This document shows positions 26,202 through 34,435 of a stretch of DNA of 64,000 nt, in pieces (the stretch's first letter is position 1; every line of letters starts with the position of its first letter). This DNA comes from an uncultured Erythrobacter sp. GTDB lineage: Bacteria > Pseudomonadota > Alphaproteobacteria > Sphingomonadales > Sphingomonadaceae. Position numbers and translations under genes: made by a program. The notes below the pieces were generated by a model. It was not told the DNA's origin and did no database searches. It worked only from the letters and a program-made list of their open reading frames with translations. The stretch lies in the NCBI GenBank assembly GCA_947499505.1, contig CANMOQ010000001.1:106037-170036 (forward strand), given 5' to 3'.

Positions 26202-27626
26202 ATGTTAACCCGCAAACATAGCATCGAGGGCAAGAGCCCTTTCGGTGATGCAGCGGAGCTGTTTGATTCGCTGGATGCCGATGCCGCCATGAAATTGGCC
26301 ATGGTGGCAGGGGATATCACGCTCGTTCTTGATGATACCGGCACCATTCTGGATGCCGCTTACGATCACGAGCATTATCCAGGTCTGGAAAACCTCACCG
26401 GGAGCAATTGGATCGACACGGTGACGGTTGAGAGCCGCCCGAAAATCATGGAAATGCTGGCGGCCGCGCGCCGCGGCGAGGTTCAGCACTGGCGCCAGGT
26501 GAACCACACGGTCCGCGATGGCGACGTGCCGATCCGCTATGTAGTGGTCAGTGTAAATGGCGGCGAGCACCGGATTGCCTTTGGCCGCGATCTGCGCGAA
26601 GCGGCGAAGCTTCAGCAGCGCCTCCTTCAAGTTCAGCAATCACTCGAGCGTGATTACCTACGGATGCGTCAGGTAGAGACGCGTTACCGCATGCTGTTTG
26701 ATATCTCTGGCGAGCCGGTTGTGATCGTCGATGCCTCCTCGCAGCGCGTGCGAGAGGCCAACCCGGCCGCGCATGATCTGCTTGGCGCGCGCGCAGGCTC
26801 TTTGGTTGGCAAGAAGCTGCTTTCCCTATTTGATCGCAATTCGCGTGACGATGTCTTGGCACTCACCGGTTCTGCGCTGGTATCGGACAGCGTGTCTCCG
26901 GTGGATGTTGCCCTGTCAAAAGGCAATACGCCTGCGATTTTGGCGGCCTCGGGCTTCACTCAGGATCGCGTCCAATATTTGCTGCTGCGCCTGAATCCAG
27001 TCGCGCGGGATGAGGTGGCCGCTGAGGCCACACCGGTGCAGAACATTGTTGATCAAATGCCCGATGCCTTTGTGGTGGCTGACCGCGATATGCATCTGGT
27101 CAGCGCCAATCTTGCCTTTGTTGAGCTGGTGCAGGCGGCGAGCGTTGATCAACTGCGCGGTCGCCATTTGTCCGAATGGATTGGCCGACCGGGTATCGAT
27201 CTGGAACTAATCACAGGACAGATCGACCAGCACGGATCAGCCCGCAATGTTGGCACCGTTCTGCGCGCGAGCAGCGAAGATGCCGGCGAGCCGGTAGAGC
27301 TATCCGCCGTCGTCAGCGGTGATGATGAAGCGCATTTTGGCTTCGTAATTCGCCCGATTGGTCGCCGACTGCGCGATCTGCCGCCGGGTTCGGAGGATCT
27401 GCCGCGTTCCGTTGATCAGCTCACCGATCTGGTTGGCCGCATGCCGCTTAAAGATATTGTCCGTGAAAGCACCGATCTGATCGAGCGTTTGTGTATCGAG
27501 GCGGCGCTGTCATACACCTCAGACAATCGCGCGTCCGCCGCGGAGATTCTCGGCCTTTCTCGCCAGAGCCTCTATTCCAAGCTGCACCGACATGGATTGG
27601 GCAATTTAGCGGCTGAAAACGACTAG
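26202..27626 (+). CDS. ppsR: transcriptional repressor PpsR (CrtJ)
   Basis: A 474-residue repressor of photosynthesis genes. The start is the ATG at 26202; a TTG six bases earlier is less likely. An N-terminal PAS-like domain (about 30-130), a glutamine-rich helix (KLQQRLLQVQQSLERD), two PAS domains (about 155-260 and 270-380) and a Fis-type HTH at the C-terminus (ASAAEILGLSRQSLYSKLHR) are visible. The only cysteine in the protein is Cys431 in RLCIEAAL, the position of the redox-active HTH cysteine of Rhodobacter PpsR; the second cysteine is absent. The gene follows ppaA after 12 bp. Confidence 0.96.
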   Translation: MLTRKHSIEGKSPFGDAAELFDSLDADAAMKLAMVAGDITLVLDDTGTILDAAYDHEHYPGLENLTGSNWIDTVTVESRPKIMEMLAAARRGEVQHWRQVNHTVRDGDVPIRYVVVSVNGGEHRIAFGRDLREAAKLQQRLLQVQQSLERDYLRMRQVETRYRMLFDISGEPVVIVDASSQRVREANPAAHDLLGARAGSLVGKKLLSLFDRNSRDDVLALTGSALVSDSVSPVDVALSKGNTPAILAASGFTQDRVQYLLLRLNPVARDEVAAEATPVQNIVDQMPDAFVVADRDMHLVSANLAFVELVQAASVDQLRGRHLSEWIGRPGIDLELITGQIDQHGSARNVGTVLRASSEDAGEPVELSAVVSGDDEAHFGFVIRPIGRRLRDLPPGSEDLPRSVDQLTDLVGRMPLKDIVRESTDLIERLCIEAALSYTSDNRASAAEILGLSRQSLYSKLHRHGLGNLAAEND

Positions 27627-27659
27627 TTCTTTGCAAAGTTTGCAAGCGACTGACAAAAG

Positions 27660-27677
27660 TGTCAAAATAATTTGACG
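27660..27677. promoter_or_regulatory. PpsR/CrtJ-type box upstream of bchG
   Basis: TGTCAAAATAATTTGACG has the same TGTCAA-N6-TTGACG arms as the box next to bchF, again ending in ACG. It lies 30 bp before the bchG start. A second overlapping inverted repeat, TGACA-N4-TGTCA, covers 27651-27664. It probably gives the bchG-bchP block its own PpsR-controlled promoter separate from ppaA-ppsR. Confidence 0.65.
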
Positions 27678-27706
27678 CATTGAAGTGTCAGGCATAGCCT
27701 GCGCAT

Positions 27707-28609
27707 ATGCAGCGATCTGCGACCTCGACTCACCGTGCACCGATTCCGGCGCTTCGTGATGTTGTTCGGCTTTTAAAGCCGATTACCTGGTTCCCGCCGA
27801 TGTGGGCTTTCATGTGCGGTGCGGTTTCTTCTGGCGCGAGCATGGATGGACGCTGGCTCTTTGTGGCAGCCGGTATCATCCTAGCAGGGCCTTTGGTTTG
27901 CGGGACCAGCCAGGCGGTGAACGATTGGTTTGACCGCCATGTCGATGCCATCAATGAACCAGACCGGCCCATTCCATCGGGGCGCATTGCGGGCCGCTGG
28001 GGTCTGTATGTGGCGATTGCTGGCACCGTTTTATCGGCGATAATTGCGGGGCTGCTTGGCCCGTGGGTGCTGGTTGCCGGGCTTGTTGGTCTCGGCCTCG
28101 CCTGGGCATACAGTGCGCCGCCATTTCGTTTCAAATCCAGCGGCTGGGCCGGGCCCGCCGTGGTTGGTCTGACCTATGAAGGGCTCAGCTGGTTCACCGG
28201 GGCGAGCGTAATGACCGGCACCTTGCCATCCGCGCAGGTGCTTATCGTGCTCGCGCTCTACAGCGTTGGTGCCCACGGCATTATGACGCTTAACGACTTT
28301 AAAGCGGTGGAGGGCGATCGCCAGACGGGACTTAAGTCTCTGCCTGTCACACTGGGCGTCAAGAACGCGGCGCGATTGGCCTGCGTTGTAATGGCGGCGG
28401 CGCAAGCGATTGTTATCGCGCTGCTTGCATATTGGGGCCTGACGGTTTCTGCCATTGCCGTGTCTGTCCTACTGCTCGCGCAATTGGCAGCGATGCCGCG
28501 CCTGCTCAGCAACCCTGCAAAATACGCCCCTTGGTACAATGCCGTTGGCGTGCTGCTCTATGTGCTTGGGATGTTGGCCGCAGCGCTGGGGCTGGGGAGC
28601 TACATCTGA
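27707..28609 (+). CDS. bchG: bacteriochlorophyll a synthase (geranylgeranyl/phytyl transferase)
   Basis: A 300-residue UbiA-family prenyltransferase that esterifies bacteriochlorophyllide a with geranylgeranyl diphosphate in the membrane. The prenyl-diphosphate motif region is SQAVNDWFDRHVDAINEPDR (Asp-rich NDxxDxxxD), followed by the second motif LNDFKAVEGDRQTG. About eight membrane helices are predicted. The stop codon overlaps the start of the next gene by one base (TGATG), so it is co-translated with the PucC-like protein and bchP. Confidence 0.97.
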   Translation: MQRSATSTHRAPIPALRDVVRLLKPITWFPPMWAFMCGAVSSGASMDGRWLFVAAGIILAGPLVCGTSQAVNDWFDRHVDAINEPDRPIPSGRIAGRWGLYVAIAGTVLSAIIAGLLGPWVLVAGLVGLGLAWAYSAPPFRFKSSGWAGPAVVGLTYEGLSWFTGASVMTGTLPSAQVLIVLALYSVGAHGIMTLNDFKAVEGDRQTGLKSLPVTLGVKNAARLACVVMAAAQAIVIALLAYWGLTVSAIAVSVLLLAQLAAMPRLLSNPAKYAPWYNAVGVLLYVLGMLAAALGLGSYI

Positions 28610-29955
28610 TGGAGAGTGGTGTCGTATCATCCGAGCGCGGCCTCAGCTGGTTTGCGATTGCCAGGATCGGCGTCGTTCAAGCGAGCATCGGCGCGATTGT
28701 GATGCTGGCGACCTCGCTGCTCAACCGCGTAATGGTAGTGGAATATTCGCTTGCCGCGGCCATCCCCGCCGGGCTCGTCGCTTGGCATTACGCTGTGCAA
28801 TTGGGACGCCCGCTGTTCGGCCATGGATCAGACAAGGGGCGCAAGCGTACGCCTTGGATCTTGGGCGGCATCATAGTGCTCGCCGCTGGGGCGATGCTGG
28901 CAATCAATGCGACTGTACTGATGGACAGCAATCGCAGCTTTGCGATTGGACTCGCGATTCTGGGCTTCACTCTGATTGGTGCAGGCGTGGGTGCGAGCGG
29001 AACTTCTGCTCTGGCGCTGCTCGCCTCCGGCGTTGCTCCGGGACGGCGCGCGGCTGCTGCGGCGACCACATGGATCATGATGGTCGCCGGGATTGTCATT
29101 TCCGCTGCGACCGCTGGCACGTTGCTTAAGCCCGCTGTTCCCAATGAGCCGTTTTCGCCAGATCGCTTGGTTAGTGTCGCGAGCGGCGTCGCTATCGCTG
29201 CGGTGATTGCCACAGCGCTGGCTGTTATCCGGCTGGAGCCCGCGCGGCAGGTCTTCGCTGAGACCGCCAAGGACGACCCGACCCCGGATTTTCGCGCAGC
29301 GCTGGCAGAGATCTATGCTGAACCCGCCGCGCGCCGCTTCACTGTATTCATCTTCGTCTCAATGCTGGCCTACAGCATGCAGGATCTGATCCTGGAGCCG
29401 TTTGCTGGCCTCGTTTTTGATATGTCACCCGGCGCCTCGACCCAGCTTTCGAGCATGCAGCATGGCGGCGTTCTGCTCGGCATGATCCTGGCTGGCATTG
29501 GCGGCAGCGCATTTGCCGGGCGCATGCCGGTCGATCTCAAGCTCTGGATTGTCACTGGCTGTATCGGGTCCGCCATTGCCCTAGCGGGCCTCGCTATGGC
29601 CGCTGTTTACGGGCCGGGATGGCCGCTCGCTGCCAATGTCTTTGCGCTCGGGTTTTGCAACGGCGTGTTCGCGGTTGCCGCTATCGGCGCGATGATGGGC
29701 CTTGCCGGATCGGGAAAGAAAACCCGAGAAGGCGTGCGCATGGGCGTGTGGGGCGCAAGCCAGGCGATCGCCTTTGGTCTGGGGGGCCTTCTCGGCGCGC
29801 TCGGTGTCGATTTCGCCCGCCGCGCCAATCAGGGTGACGGCGATGCCTTCCAACTTATTTTCGCGCTCGAAGCCGGGCTATTCATCATCGCTGCGGGGCT
29901 GGCACTGCGCGCCACTCGCCCCATTCGTTCCTCGCAAAAACAGGTGTTCGCATGA
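28609..29955 (+). CDS. PucC-like membrane protein (BCD family, between bchG and bchP)
   Basis: A 448-residue, roughly 12-helix protein of the LhaA/PucC bacteriochlorophyll-delivery family. The start at 28609 (MESGVVSSERGLSWF) overlaps the bchG stop; a longer frame inside bchG is an artefact. Family stretches are ARIGVVQASIGAIVMLATSL, LFGHGSDKGRKRTPWILGG and the MQDLILEPFAGLVF loop. The equivalent gene in other clusters is called orf428 or bch2, and is thought to help pigment delivery. It ends overlapping the bchP start by 4 bp, so prenylation and reduction enzymes flank it. Confidence 0.93.
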   Translation: MESGVVSSERGLSWFAIARIGVVQASIGAIVMLATSLLNRVMVVEYSLAAAIPAGLVAWHYAVQLGRPLFGHGSDKGRKRTPWILGGIIVLAAGAMLAINATVLMDSNRSFAIGLAILGFTLIGAGVGASGTSALALLASGVAPGRRAAAAATTWIMMVAGIVISAATAGTLLKPAVPNEPFSPDRLVSVASGVAIAAVIATALAVIRLEPARQVFAETAKDDPTPDFRAALAEIYAEPAARRFTVFIFVSMLAYSMQDLILEPFAGLVFDMSPGASTQLSSMQHGGVLLGMILAGIGGSAFAGRMPVDLKLWIVTGCIGSAIALAGLAMAAVYGPGWPLAANVFALGFCNGVFAVAAIGAMMGLAGSGKKTREGVRMGVWGASQAIAFGLGGLLGALGVDFARRANQGDGDAFQLIFALEAGLFIIAAGLALRATRPIRSSQKQVFA

Positions 29956-31145
29956 CTGAGACGATCTATGATGCTGTCATTGTTGGTGGCGGCCCATCTG
30001 GGGCGACGGCGGCTGATGATTTGGCCCGGGCCGGTCATTCGGTCCTGCTGATGGAGCGGGGCGGGCGGATCAAGCCGTGCGGCGGTGCGGTGCCCCCGCG
30101 CTTGATGGAAGATTTCGAAATTCCGCAGAGCTTGCTCGTCGCACGCGCGCGTTCAGCGCGCATGATCGCGCCTTCGAACCGCGCCGTCGATATGCCAGTT
30201 GGCGAGATTGGCTATGTCGGCATGGTCGACCGCGAAGAGTTTGACGAATGGCTGCGCGAGCGCGCGGTGAAAAGCGGCGCAGAGCGTCTGCAAGCGACCT
30301 TTGAGCGGATTGAGCGTGATGAGGAGGAAGGCACGATCGTGCGCTTTCGCCGGGAGCGCGGCGGCGAAATTGAGCAAGTGCGCGCGCGGCTCGTGATCGG
30401 CGCGGATGGTGCCCGCTCAGCTGTTGCGAAACAAAGCATTCCGGGCGCTGAAAAGATCCCATGCGTGTTCGCCTATCACGAGATTATCCAATCCCCTGAG
30501 CATGCGAATGACGCCTATGATCCGACACGCTGTGACGTTTTCTATCAGGGCAAGCTCTCGCCTGATTTCTACGCCTGGGTGTTCCCGCATGGCAAAACTG
30601 CCAGCATTGGCGTGGGCAGCGCGAACAAGGGCTTTTCACTGCGCGGCGCGGTGACGACTATGCGCAATGAGCTCGACCTGGCCAAATGCGAGACGGTTCG
30701 CAGGGAGGGCGCACCGATCCCGCTCAAACCGCTCAAACGCTGGGACAATGGCCGCGACGTGATCGTCGCTGGCGATGCGGCGGGCATTGTTGCCCCGGCA
30801 TCGGGTGAGGGCATTTACTACGCTATGATCGGCGGACGCTATGTAGCGGAAGCCGCACAGGCGTTTCTGGCGACCGGCGAGGTCAAAGCCCTGCGACAGG
30901 CGCGCAAGCACTTTATGAAAGAGCACGGCAAAGTGTTCTGGGTCCTCGGGATTATGCAATATTTCTGGTATTCCAGCGACAAACGGCGCGAGCGGTTTGT
31001 GACCATGTGCGCCGATAAGGACGTGCAGCAGCTGACCTGGCAGGCCTATATGAACAAGCGGCTGGTGCGCTCCAAACCGATGGCGCATGTCCGAATATTC
31101 CTGAAGGATTGCGCGCATCTGCTGGGGCTGAAGGCGGCTGCTTAA
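29952..31145 (+). CDS. bchP: geranylgeranyl (bacterio)chlorophyll reductase
   Basis: A 397-residue FAD-dependent reductase that converts the geranylgeranyl tail of bacteriochlorophyll to phytyl. The dinucleotide-binding motif VIVGGGPSGATAADDLARAGH is at the N-terminus, KPCGGAVPPRL follows, and GDAAGIVAPASGEGIYYAM binds FAD near residue 280. Its start overlaps the PucC-like gene (ATGA), and its TAA overlaps the tspO ATG. Confidence 0.97.
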   Translation: MTETIYDAVIVGGGPSGATAADDLARAGHSVLLMERGGRIKPCGGAVPPRLMEDFEIPQSLLVARARSARMIAPSNRAVDMPVGEIGYVGMVDREEFDEWLRERAVKSGAERLQATFERIERDEEEGTIVRFRRERGGEIEQVRARLVIGADGARSAVAKQSIPGAEKIPCVFAYHEIIQSPEHANDAYDPTRCDVFYQGKLSPDFYAWVFPHGKTASIGVGSANKGFSLRGAVTTMRNELDLAKCETVRREGAPIPLKPLKRWDNGRDVIVAGDAAGIVAPASGEGIYYAMIGGRYVAEAAQAFLATGEVKALRQARKHFMKEHGKVFWVLGIMQYFWYSSDKRRERFVTMCADKDVQQLTWQAYMNKRLVRSKPMAHVRIFLKDCAHLLGLKAAA

Positions 31146-31627
31146 TGGGTAAAGTCTGGGTTTTACCGGTCGTCATCGCCAGCATTGCTGCGATTGCGGT
31201 GGCGATGCTGGGCGCAACGATCACTGATCTTGGCCCGTGGTATCAGTCGCTTGAAAAGCCGAGCTGGAACCCGCCTGATCAGTTGTTTCCAATCGCCTGG
31301 ACGATTATTTTCGCCTTTGTGACCGCATCGGCCGTTTCCGCTTGGCTGGCGGCACCCACCCGCCGTGTATCGGACGTGCTGATTTGTTTGTTCTCGCTCA
31401 ACGCGTTTCTCAATATCACCTGGAGCCTGATCTTCTTCAGGATCCAGCGACCAGACCTGGCTTTCATCGAGCTCTTGCTGCTGTGGTTGTCGATCCTCGC
31501 GCTCATTATCTATTCCCACCGATATTCAAAGACGGCCAGCCTGTTGTTGGTGCCCTATCTAATCTGGGTAACGATTGCCGGAGCGCTCAATTGGCAAGTG
31601 GTTGAGCTGAATGGCCCGTTTGGCTGA
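31145..31627 (+). CDS. tspO: TspO/MBR tryptophan-rich sensory protein
   Basis: A 160-residue five-helix membrane protein. The start at 31145 overlaps the bchP stop by one base; the upstream extension is within bchP. The motif EKPSWNPPDQLFPIAWT and the LLVPYLIWVTIAGALNW segment near the end identify the family. In Rhodobacter sphaeroides TspO tunes photosynthesis gene expression in response to oxygen, probably by porphyrin export or binding. Its position after bchP matches other sphingomonad clusters. Confidence 0.94.
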   Translation: MGKVWVLPVVIASIAAIAVAMLGATITDLGPWYQSLEKPSWNPPDQLFPIAWTIIFAFVTASAVSAWLAAPTRRVSDVLICLFSLNAFLNITWSLIFFRIQRPDLAFIELLLLWLSILALIIYSHRYSKTASLLLVPYLIWVTIAGALNWQVVELNGPFG

Positions 31628-31904
31628 TTTTTCATCCATGATGAGCGGTTTTTTCCAGTCTGGATACGCCGCCGATCTTGTGCTCGCGGTGCTTGCGTGT
31701 GAGGCGCTGTGGCTCAAGTCACGTGGCTGGACATGGGGCGAGATCCTCGCTCTGCTTGGACCGGCGGTGTTTTTGGTGTTTGGGGTGAGGGCCGCTCTTG
31801 TTGGAGCCGCGTGGTATTGGGTGGCATTGCCGCTGGCGCTTTCGCTGCCGCTGCATCTCATTGATTTGCGCGCTAGGCTCGCCGCACGCTCTGGCCAAGA
31901 CTAG
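31611..31904 (+). CDS. small conserved membrane protein overlapping tspO (orf97)
   Basis: A 97-residue protein with two or three hydrophobic segments (about 21-36, 45-62 and 65-80) and a basic C-terminus, DLRARLAARSG. The ATG at 31611 lies within the last codons of tspO (17-bp overlap), which suggests coupling; an internal start at 31638 is also possible. The family is unknown to me. It is the last gene of the ppaA-bchP block, immediately before a strong terminator. A role in tetrapyrrole or membrane-complex biology is only suggested by context. Confidence 0.75.
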   Translation: MARLADFSSMMSGFFQSGYAADLVLAVLACEALWLKSRGWTWGEILALLGPAVFLVFGVRAALVGAAWYWVALPLALSLPLHLIDLRARLAARSGQD

Positions 31905-31962
31905 GCACTTGACCGCCGGCGCGCGAGCGCGCCGCAACTCAGATTCTCTGAAGGCAAAGAAA

Positions 31963-32003
31963 AACCCGGCCCCTGATCAGAAACAGGAGCCGGGTTCCCT
32001 TTT
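31963..32003. terminator. bidirectional intrinsic terminator between orf97 and pufM
   Basis: A stem AACCCGGC-x-CCTG paired with CAGG-x-GCCGGGTT is flanked by A-rich sequence on the left and CCCTTTTT on the right, so it can terminate both the rightward bchP block and the leftward puf operon, which converge here. Confidence 0.8.
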
Positions 32004-32068
32004 TAGCGAGCTCTACCCGTCGGGAGAGGAGGCGGGGGCCCGCTCGGGCCGCTAAGCCTGACTACTCG

Positions 32069-32992
32069 TTATTCTGGTGCGTAATGATGTTCCTGAGCCC
32101 ACAGGTACCAATTGTCGACCACTGTGCCGGTCAGCAGAATGCCGATACCGCCAGTGAAGGTCGTCAGCACTGCGAACCACCAAGCCCAGCGGTGGATTGA
32201 TTCCATCGTGGCATTGAAACCCATCGTCCAGCGCCAGAACAGTCCGGCTCGCTCTGATGCTGTGCCGCGATCGGTGATCTGCTCGATCTCGCGCTCACCG
32301 CCATAGCGGCCAACCGCCAGGATTGTCGCGCCGTGCATGGCAAACAGCAGGGCCGAGCCATAGAGGAACACGATCGATAAAGCGTGGAACGGATTGTAGA
32401 ACAGGTTCCCGTAAATCAGCGAGAAATTGTTGGTCCAATCAAGGTGCGAGAAAATGCCATATGGCACCGCCTCGGCCCAGCTGCCCATTAGCAATGGACG
32501 GATAAAACCGAGCACCAGGAACAACCAGATCGCGCTCGCAAAGGCCCATGGAATATGCATACCCATGCCCAGCGCTTTCGCTCTGGTGTAGGTCCGCGCC
32601 CACCAGCACAATACTGAGATGGTTAGGAACGCGCCGGTCATGATGAACCAGCCGCCCTCATTCAGCGGGACAATTGGGCTGAAGCCATATTCCGGACCGG
32701 GAGGATCAAGTGAGAGCCAGAAGAACTCGCGCATGAAACCCTGCGGGCTCCAATTGACCTGCGCGGCCATATTTAGGCCGATGATCACAATCGCTGCACC
32801 ACCAAAAGCGAGGGCGATCATGCCTAGCCATCCGAGATAGAACGGTCCGATCTGAGCCTGCCCAATCTTGCCCGCCCAATAGCTGTAGAAGGTTTGGTTG
32901 ATACGATCTTCGTTTCCAGCCGGCAGAGCAACGCCCATTTCAGGGGCCGCTTTGACCTGGATTTGAGTGAAGATATTTTGATAGCGTAGCAT
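32069..32992 (-). CDS. pufM: photosynthetic reaction centre M subunit
   Basis: A 307-residue five-helix core subunit. The start at 32992 ([15 protein letters not shown]) matches the family N-terminus and has GGAGAACCTG upstream; a longer frame lies in pufL. Pigment and iron ligands are present: [21 protein letters not shown] (special-pair and accessory His), [10 protein letters not shown] and the iron-ligand His in AMHGATILA plus [12 protein letters not shown]. It ends the puf operon directly before the terminator. No pufC or pufX follows, so electrons must come from a soluble or separately anchored cytochrome. Confidence 0.98.
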   Translation of the reverse strand: MLRYQNIFTQIQVKAAPEMGVALPAGNEDRINQTFYSYWAGKIGQAQIGPFYLGWLGMIALAFGGAAIVIIGLNMAAQVNWSPQGFMREFFWLSLDPPGPEYGFSPIVPLNEGGWFIMTGAFLTISVLCWWARTYTRAKALGMGMHIPWAFASAIWLFLVLGFIRPLLMGSWAEAVPYGIFSHLDWTNNFSLIYGNLFYNPFHALSIVFLYGSALLFAMHGATILAVGRYGGEREIEQITDRGTASERAGLFWRWTMGFNATMESIHRWAWWFAVLTTFTGGIGILLTGTVVDNWYLWAQEHHYAPE

Positions 32993-33005
32993 TATCAGGT
33001 TCTCC

Positions 33006-33827
33006 TCAAGACCAGATCGGGATGGCTTTCCAGAAATCCCAGAATTCGACCCAGCTGCCGACATAAAGCGGGCCAGCGATCACGATGCAGGCCGCGCTCC
33101 AGAACCCAGCGTTTAGCGCCAGGATCAGACCGACCCGGTGAATGCCCAAAGTGCCGACCGAATAGCCGATGAAATCACGGAAATAGGTGTCTTCATATTC
33201 TGGCGATTTCACCTCAGTGCCCTTTTCAGGGTTCACCGCAGAGAGCACCAGCGAGCCGTGCAAAGCGAGCGCAAGACACGTCGTAAAGAAGAACGTGATC
33301 GCGATCATATGCAGCGGATTGTAGTGGAAGTTCACATATTGGTAGCCGACGTTAGAGACCCAATCCAAGTGGGTCCAAATCCCGTATGGGAAACCGTGGC
33401 CCCATGCGCCCATCAAGACGGGGCGAATAACCACCAGGGTCACGTAAGCGAGCACGGCAAAGCTGAATGCGAACGGGACGTGCAGCCCCATGCCCAGCTT
33501 GCGCGATATCTCAACTTGCCTCAGCGCCCACGACCCAAAGGCCACGATCGCGCAGGCTGTAATGACTTGCCAATAGCCGCCTTCATTGAGCGGCATCAGC
33601 TTAAGACCGGCTTCAATAGCTGGAGGATCGATTGAGATCAGCCACGGGTTCAGGGTTGGCCCCTGAGCCGCAGAGGCAAAGATCAACATGGTCCCAAGCA
33701 GCGCACTGATAGCCGCTGTGACCCCGAAAAATCCGACGTAAAATGGCCCTACCCAGAAATCGAAGAGGTCACCTCCGATCAAGGTACCGCCACGCACACG
33801 GTATTTGCGCTCGAAACTAAGGAGCAT
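33006..33827 (-). CDS. pufL: photosynthetic reaction centre L subunit
   Basis: A 273-residue five-helix protein. The start at 33827 ([14 protein letters not shown]) has GGAGGA seven bases upstream. The [20 protein letters not shown] stretch carries the special-pair and iron ligand histidines, and [12 protein letters not shown] carries the C-terminal iron-ligand His. It precedes pufM by 13 bp. It is separated from pufA by a 94-bp intercistronic region with a strong hairpin, which fits the known difference in abundance between LH1 and reaction centre polypeptides. Confidence 0.98.
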   Translation of the reverse strand: MLLSFERKYRVRGGTLIGGDLFDFWVGPFYVGFFGVTAAISALLGTMLIFASAAQGPTLNPWLISIDPPAIEAGLKLMPLNEGGYWQVITACAIVAFGSWALRQVEISRKLGMGLHVPFAFSFAVLAYVTLVVIRPVLMGAWGHGFPYGIWTHLDWVSNVGYQYVNFHYNPLHMIAITFFFTTCLALALHGSLVLSAVNPEKGTEVKSPEYEDTYFRDFIGYSVGTLGIHRVGLILALNAGFWSAACIVIAGPLYVGSWVEFWDFWKAIPIWS

Positions 33828-33921
33828 AAATCCATCCTCCCCACCAAGACGGCAGGTTCTTCTCGTGTTCGTTAAGTTGTTGGAGGCAGGCGAACCTGCC
33901 TCCACACTTGTGAAAGCTCGA
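33828..33921 (-). ncRNA. pufA-pufL intercistronic mRNA hairpin (UUCG loop) with alternative pairing
   Basis: On the transcribed (minus) strand, 33882-33903 forms a perfect 9-bp stem, GGAGGCAGG with CCUGCCUCC, closed by a UUCG tetraloop. In Rhodobacter a hairpin at this place protects the upstream pufBA mRNA from 3' degradation, giving excess LH1 subunits. Here, part of the 5' arm (GGCAGGUU, 33900-33893) could instead pair with AACCUGCC at 33858-33851, about 25-30 nt before the pufL start; the two pairings exclude each other. Function is inferred from position and structure. Confidence 0.7.
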
Positions 33922-34110
33922 CTAGCCGGAGGCTTCCGAGCTTTCGATCACTGCAGCTGCTTGTGACGCCCCCGAACTAGGCCCATCGAGCCAGTTGTAG
34001 CGGTCCGTGCTAAGCAGAATGAAGTGGATGCTAAAGGCCAGCACAGCCAAGCCCACATGCAGGGCAACAAGCACCCGGCGAACATCAAATTGATGCCAAA
34101 TTCTCCACAT
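33922..34110 (-). CDS. pufA: light-harvesting 1 alpha subunit
   Basis: A 62-residue single-helix antenna polypeptide with the cytoplasmic head [20 protein letters not shown] and the bacteriochlorophyll-ligand His in [12 protein letters not shown]. The short Ser/Ala-rich periplasmic tail is variable in the family. It follows pufB after 23 bp and precedes the stabilising hairpin. Confidence 0.97.
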   Translation of the reverse strand: MWRIWHQFDVRRVLVALHVGLAVLAFSIHFILLSTDRYNWLDGPSSGASQAAAVIESSEASG

Positions 34111-34133
34111 AGGTAATTCCTATCTTTTGATTA

Positions 34134-34298
34134 TTAGGGGATCGGAAGCCAAGGCTTGTTAATCCAAAGCAAAAGGTGAGCGACAACAGCAATGCCGACA
34201 TAAAGAGCGAAGGTGCCCATAAATGCTTTATGGATCTCCTTGGCTTCTTCGTCGGTCAGATACGTGCCAACGCTCGGGCGATCAGCCGGATCGTTCAT
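34134..34298 (-). CDS. pufB: light-harvesting 1 beta subunit
   Basis: A 54-residue antenna polypeptide. It reads [20 protein letters not shown] at the start, then a helix with the ligand His in VAHLLLWINKPWLP, ending at a TAA at 34134. The LTDEEAKEIHKAFM head and WINKPWLP end are classic for LH1 beta. The ATG has CGGAGAA upstream. It is the first clear gene of the pufBALM block and follows bchZ by 133 bp that are occupied by a leader ORF and two hairpins. Confidence 0.96.
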   Translation of the reverse strand: MNDPADRPSVGTYLTDEEAKEIHKAFMGTFALYVGIAVVAHLLLWINKPWLPIP

Positions 34299-34435
34299 CG
34301 GTATTCTCCGTATTCAGTTGTTGGAGTGAGGGCATAACTGCCCCCGACGATATCCCCGCGTGATCCCCCACGTGGATTTGGGAGCCTGTTTCCAGGCAAT
34401 CTTGTAAACTGGTTAGTCCGCTCGGTTCTCATCAT
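34295..34435 (-). CDS. possible 46-codon leader ORF between bchZ and pufB
   Basis: From an ATG overlapping the bchZ stop (34435), a frame of 46 codons stays open across the whole bchZ-pufB gap and ends with a TGA that overlaps the pufB ATG (CGATGA). The peptide is polar ([20 protein letters not shown] at the start) with no membrane helix, so it is not PufQ-like. Two hairpins lie inside it. It may be a translation-coupling leader or simply a chance open frame; similarity to known proteins is not recognised. Confidence 0.35.
   Translation of the reverse strand: MMRTERTNQFTRLPGNRLPNPRGGSRGDIVGGSYALTPTTEYGEYR
34330..34397 (-). promoter_or_regulatory. two stem-loops in the bchZ-pufB leader
   Basis: On the minus-strand RNA, GCCUG-GAAA-CAGGC (34397-34384, a GNRA loop) and GGGCA-GUUA-UGCCC (34343-34330) are two 5-bp hairpins with 4-nt loops upstream of pufB. 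They could mark an mRNA 5' end generated by processing between bchZ and pufB, or affect pufB translation. No T-tract follows either stem, so they are not terminators. Confidence 0.5.
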
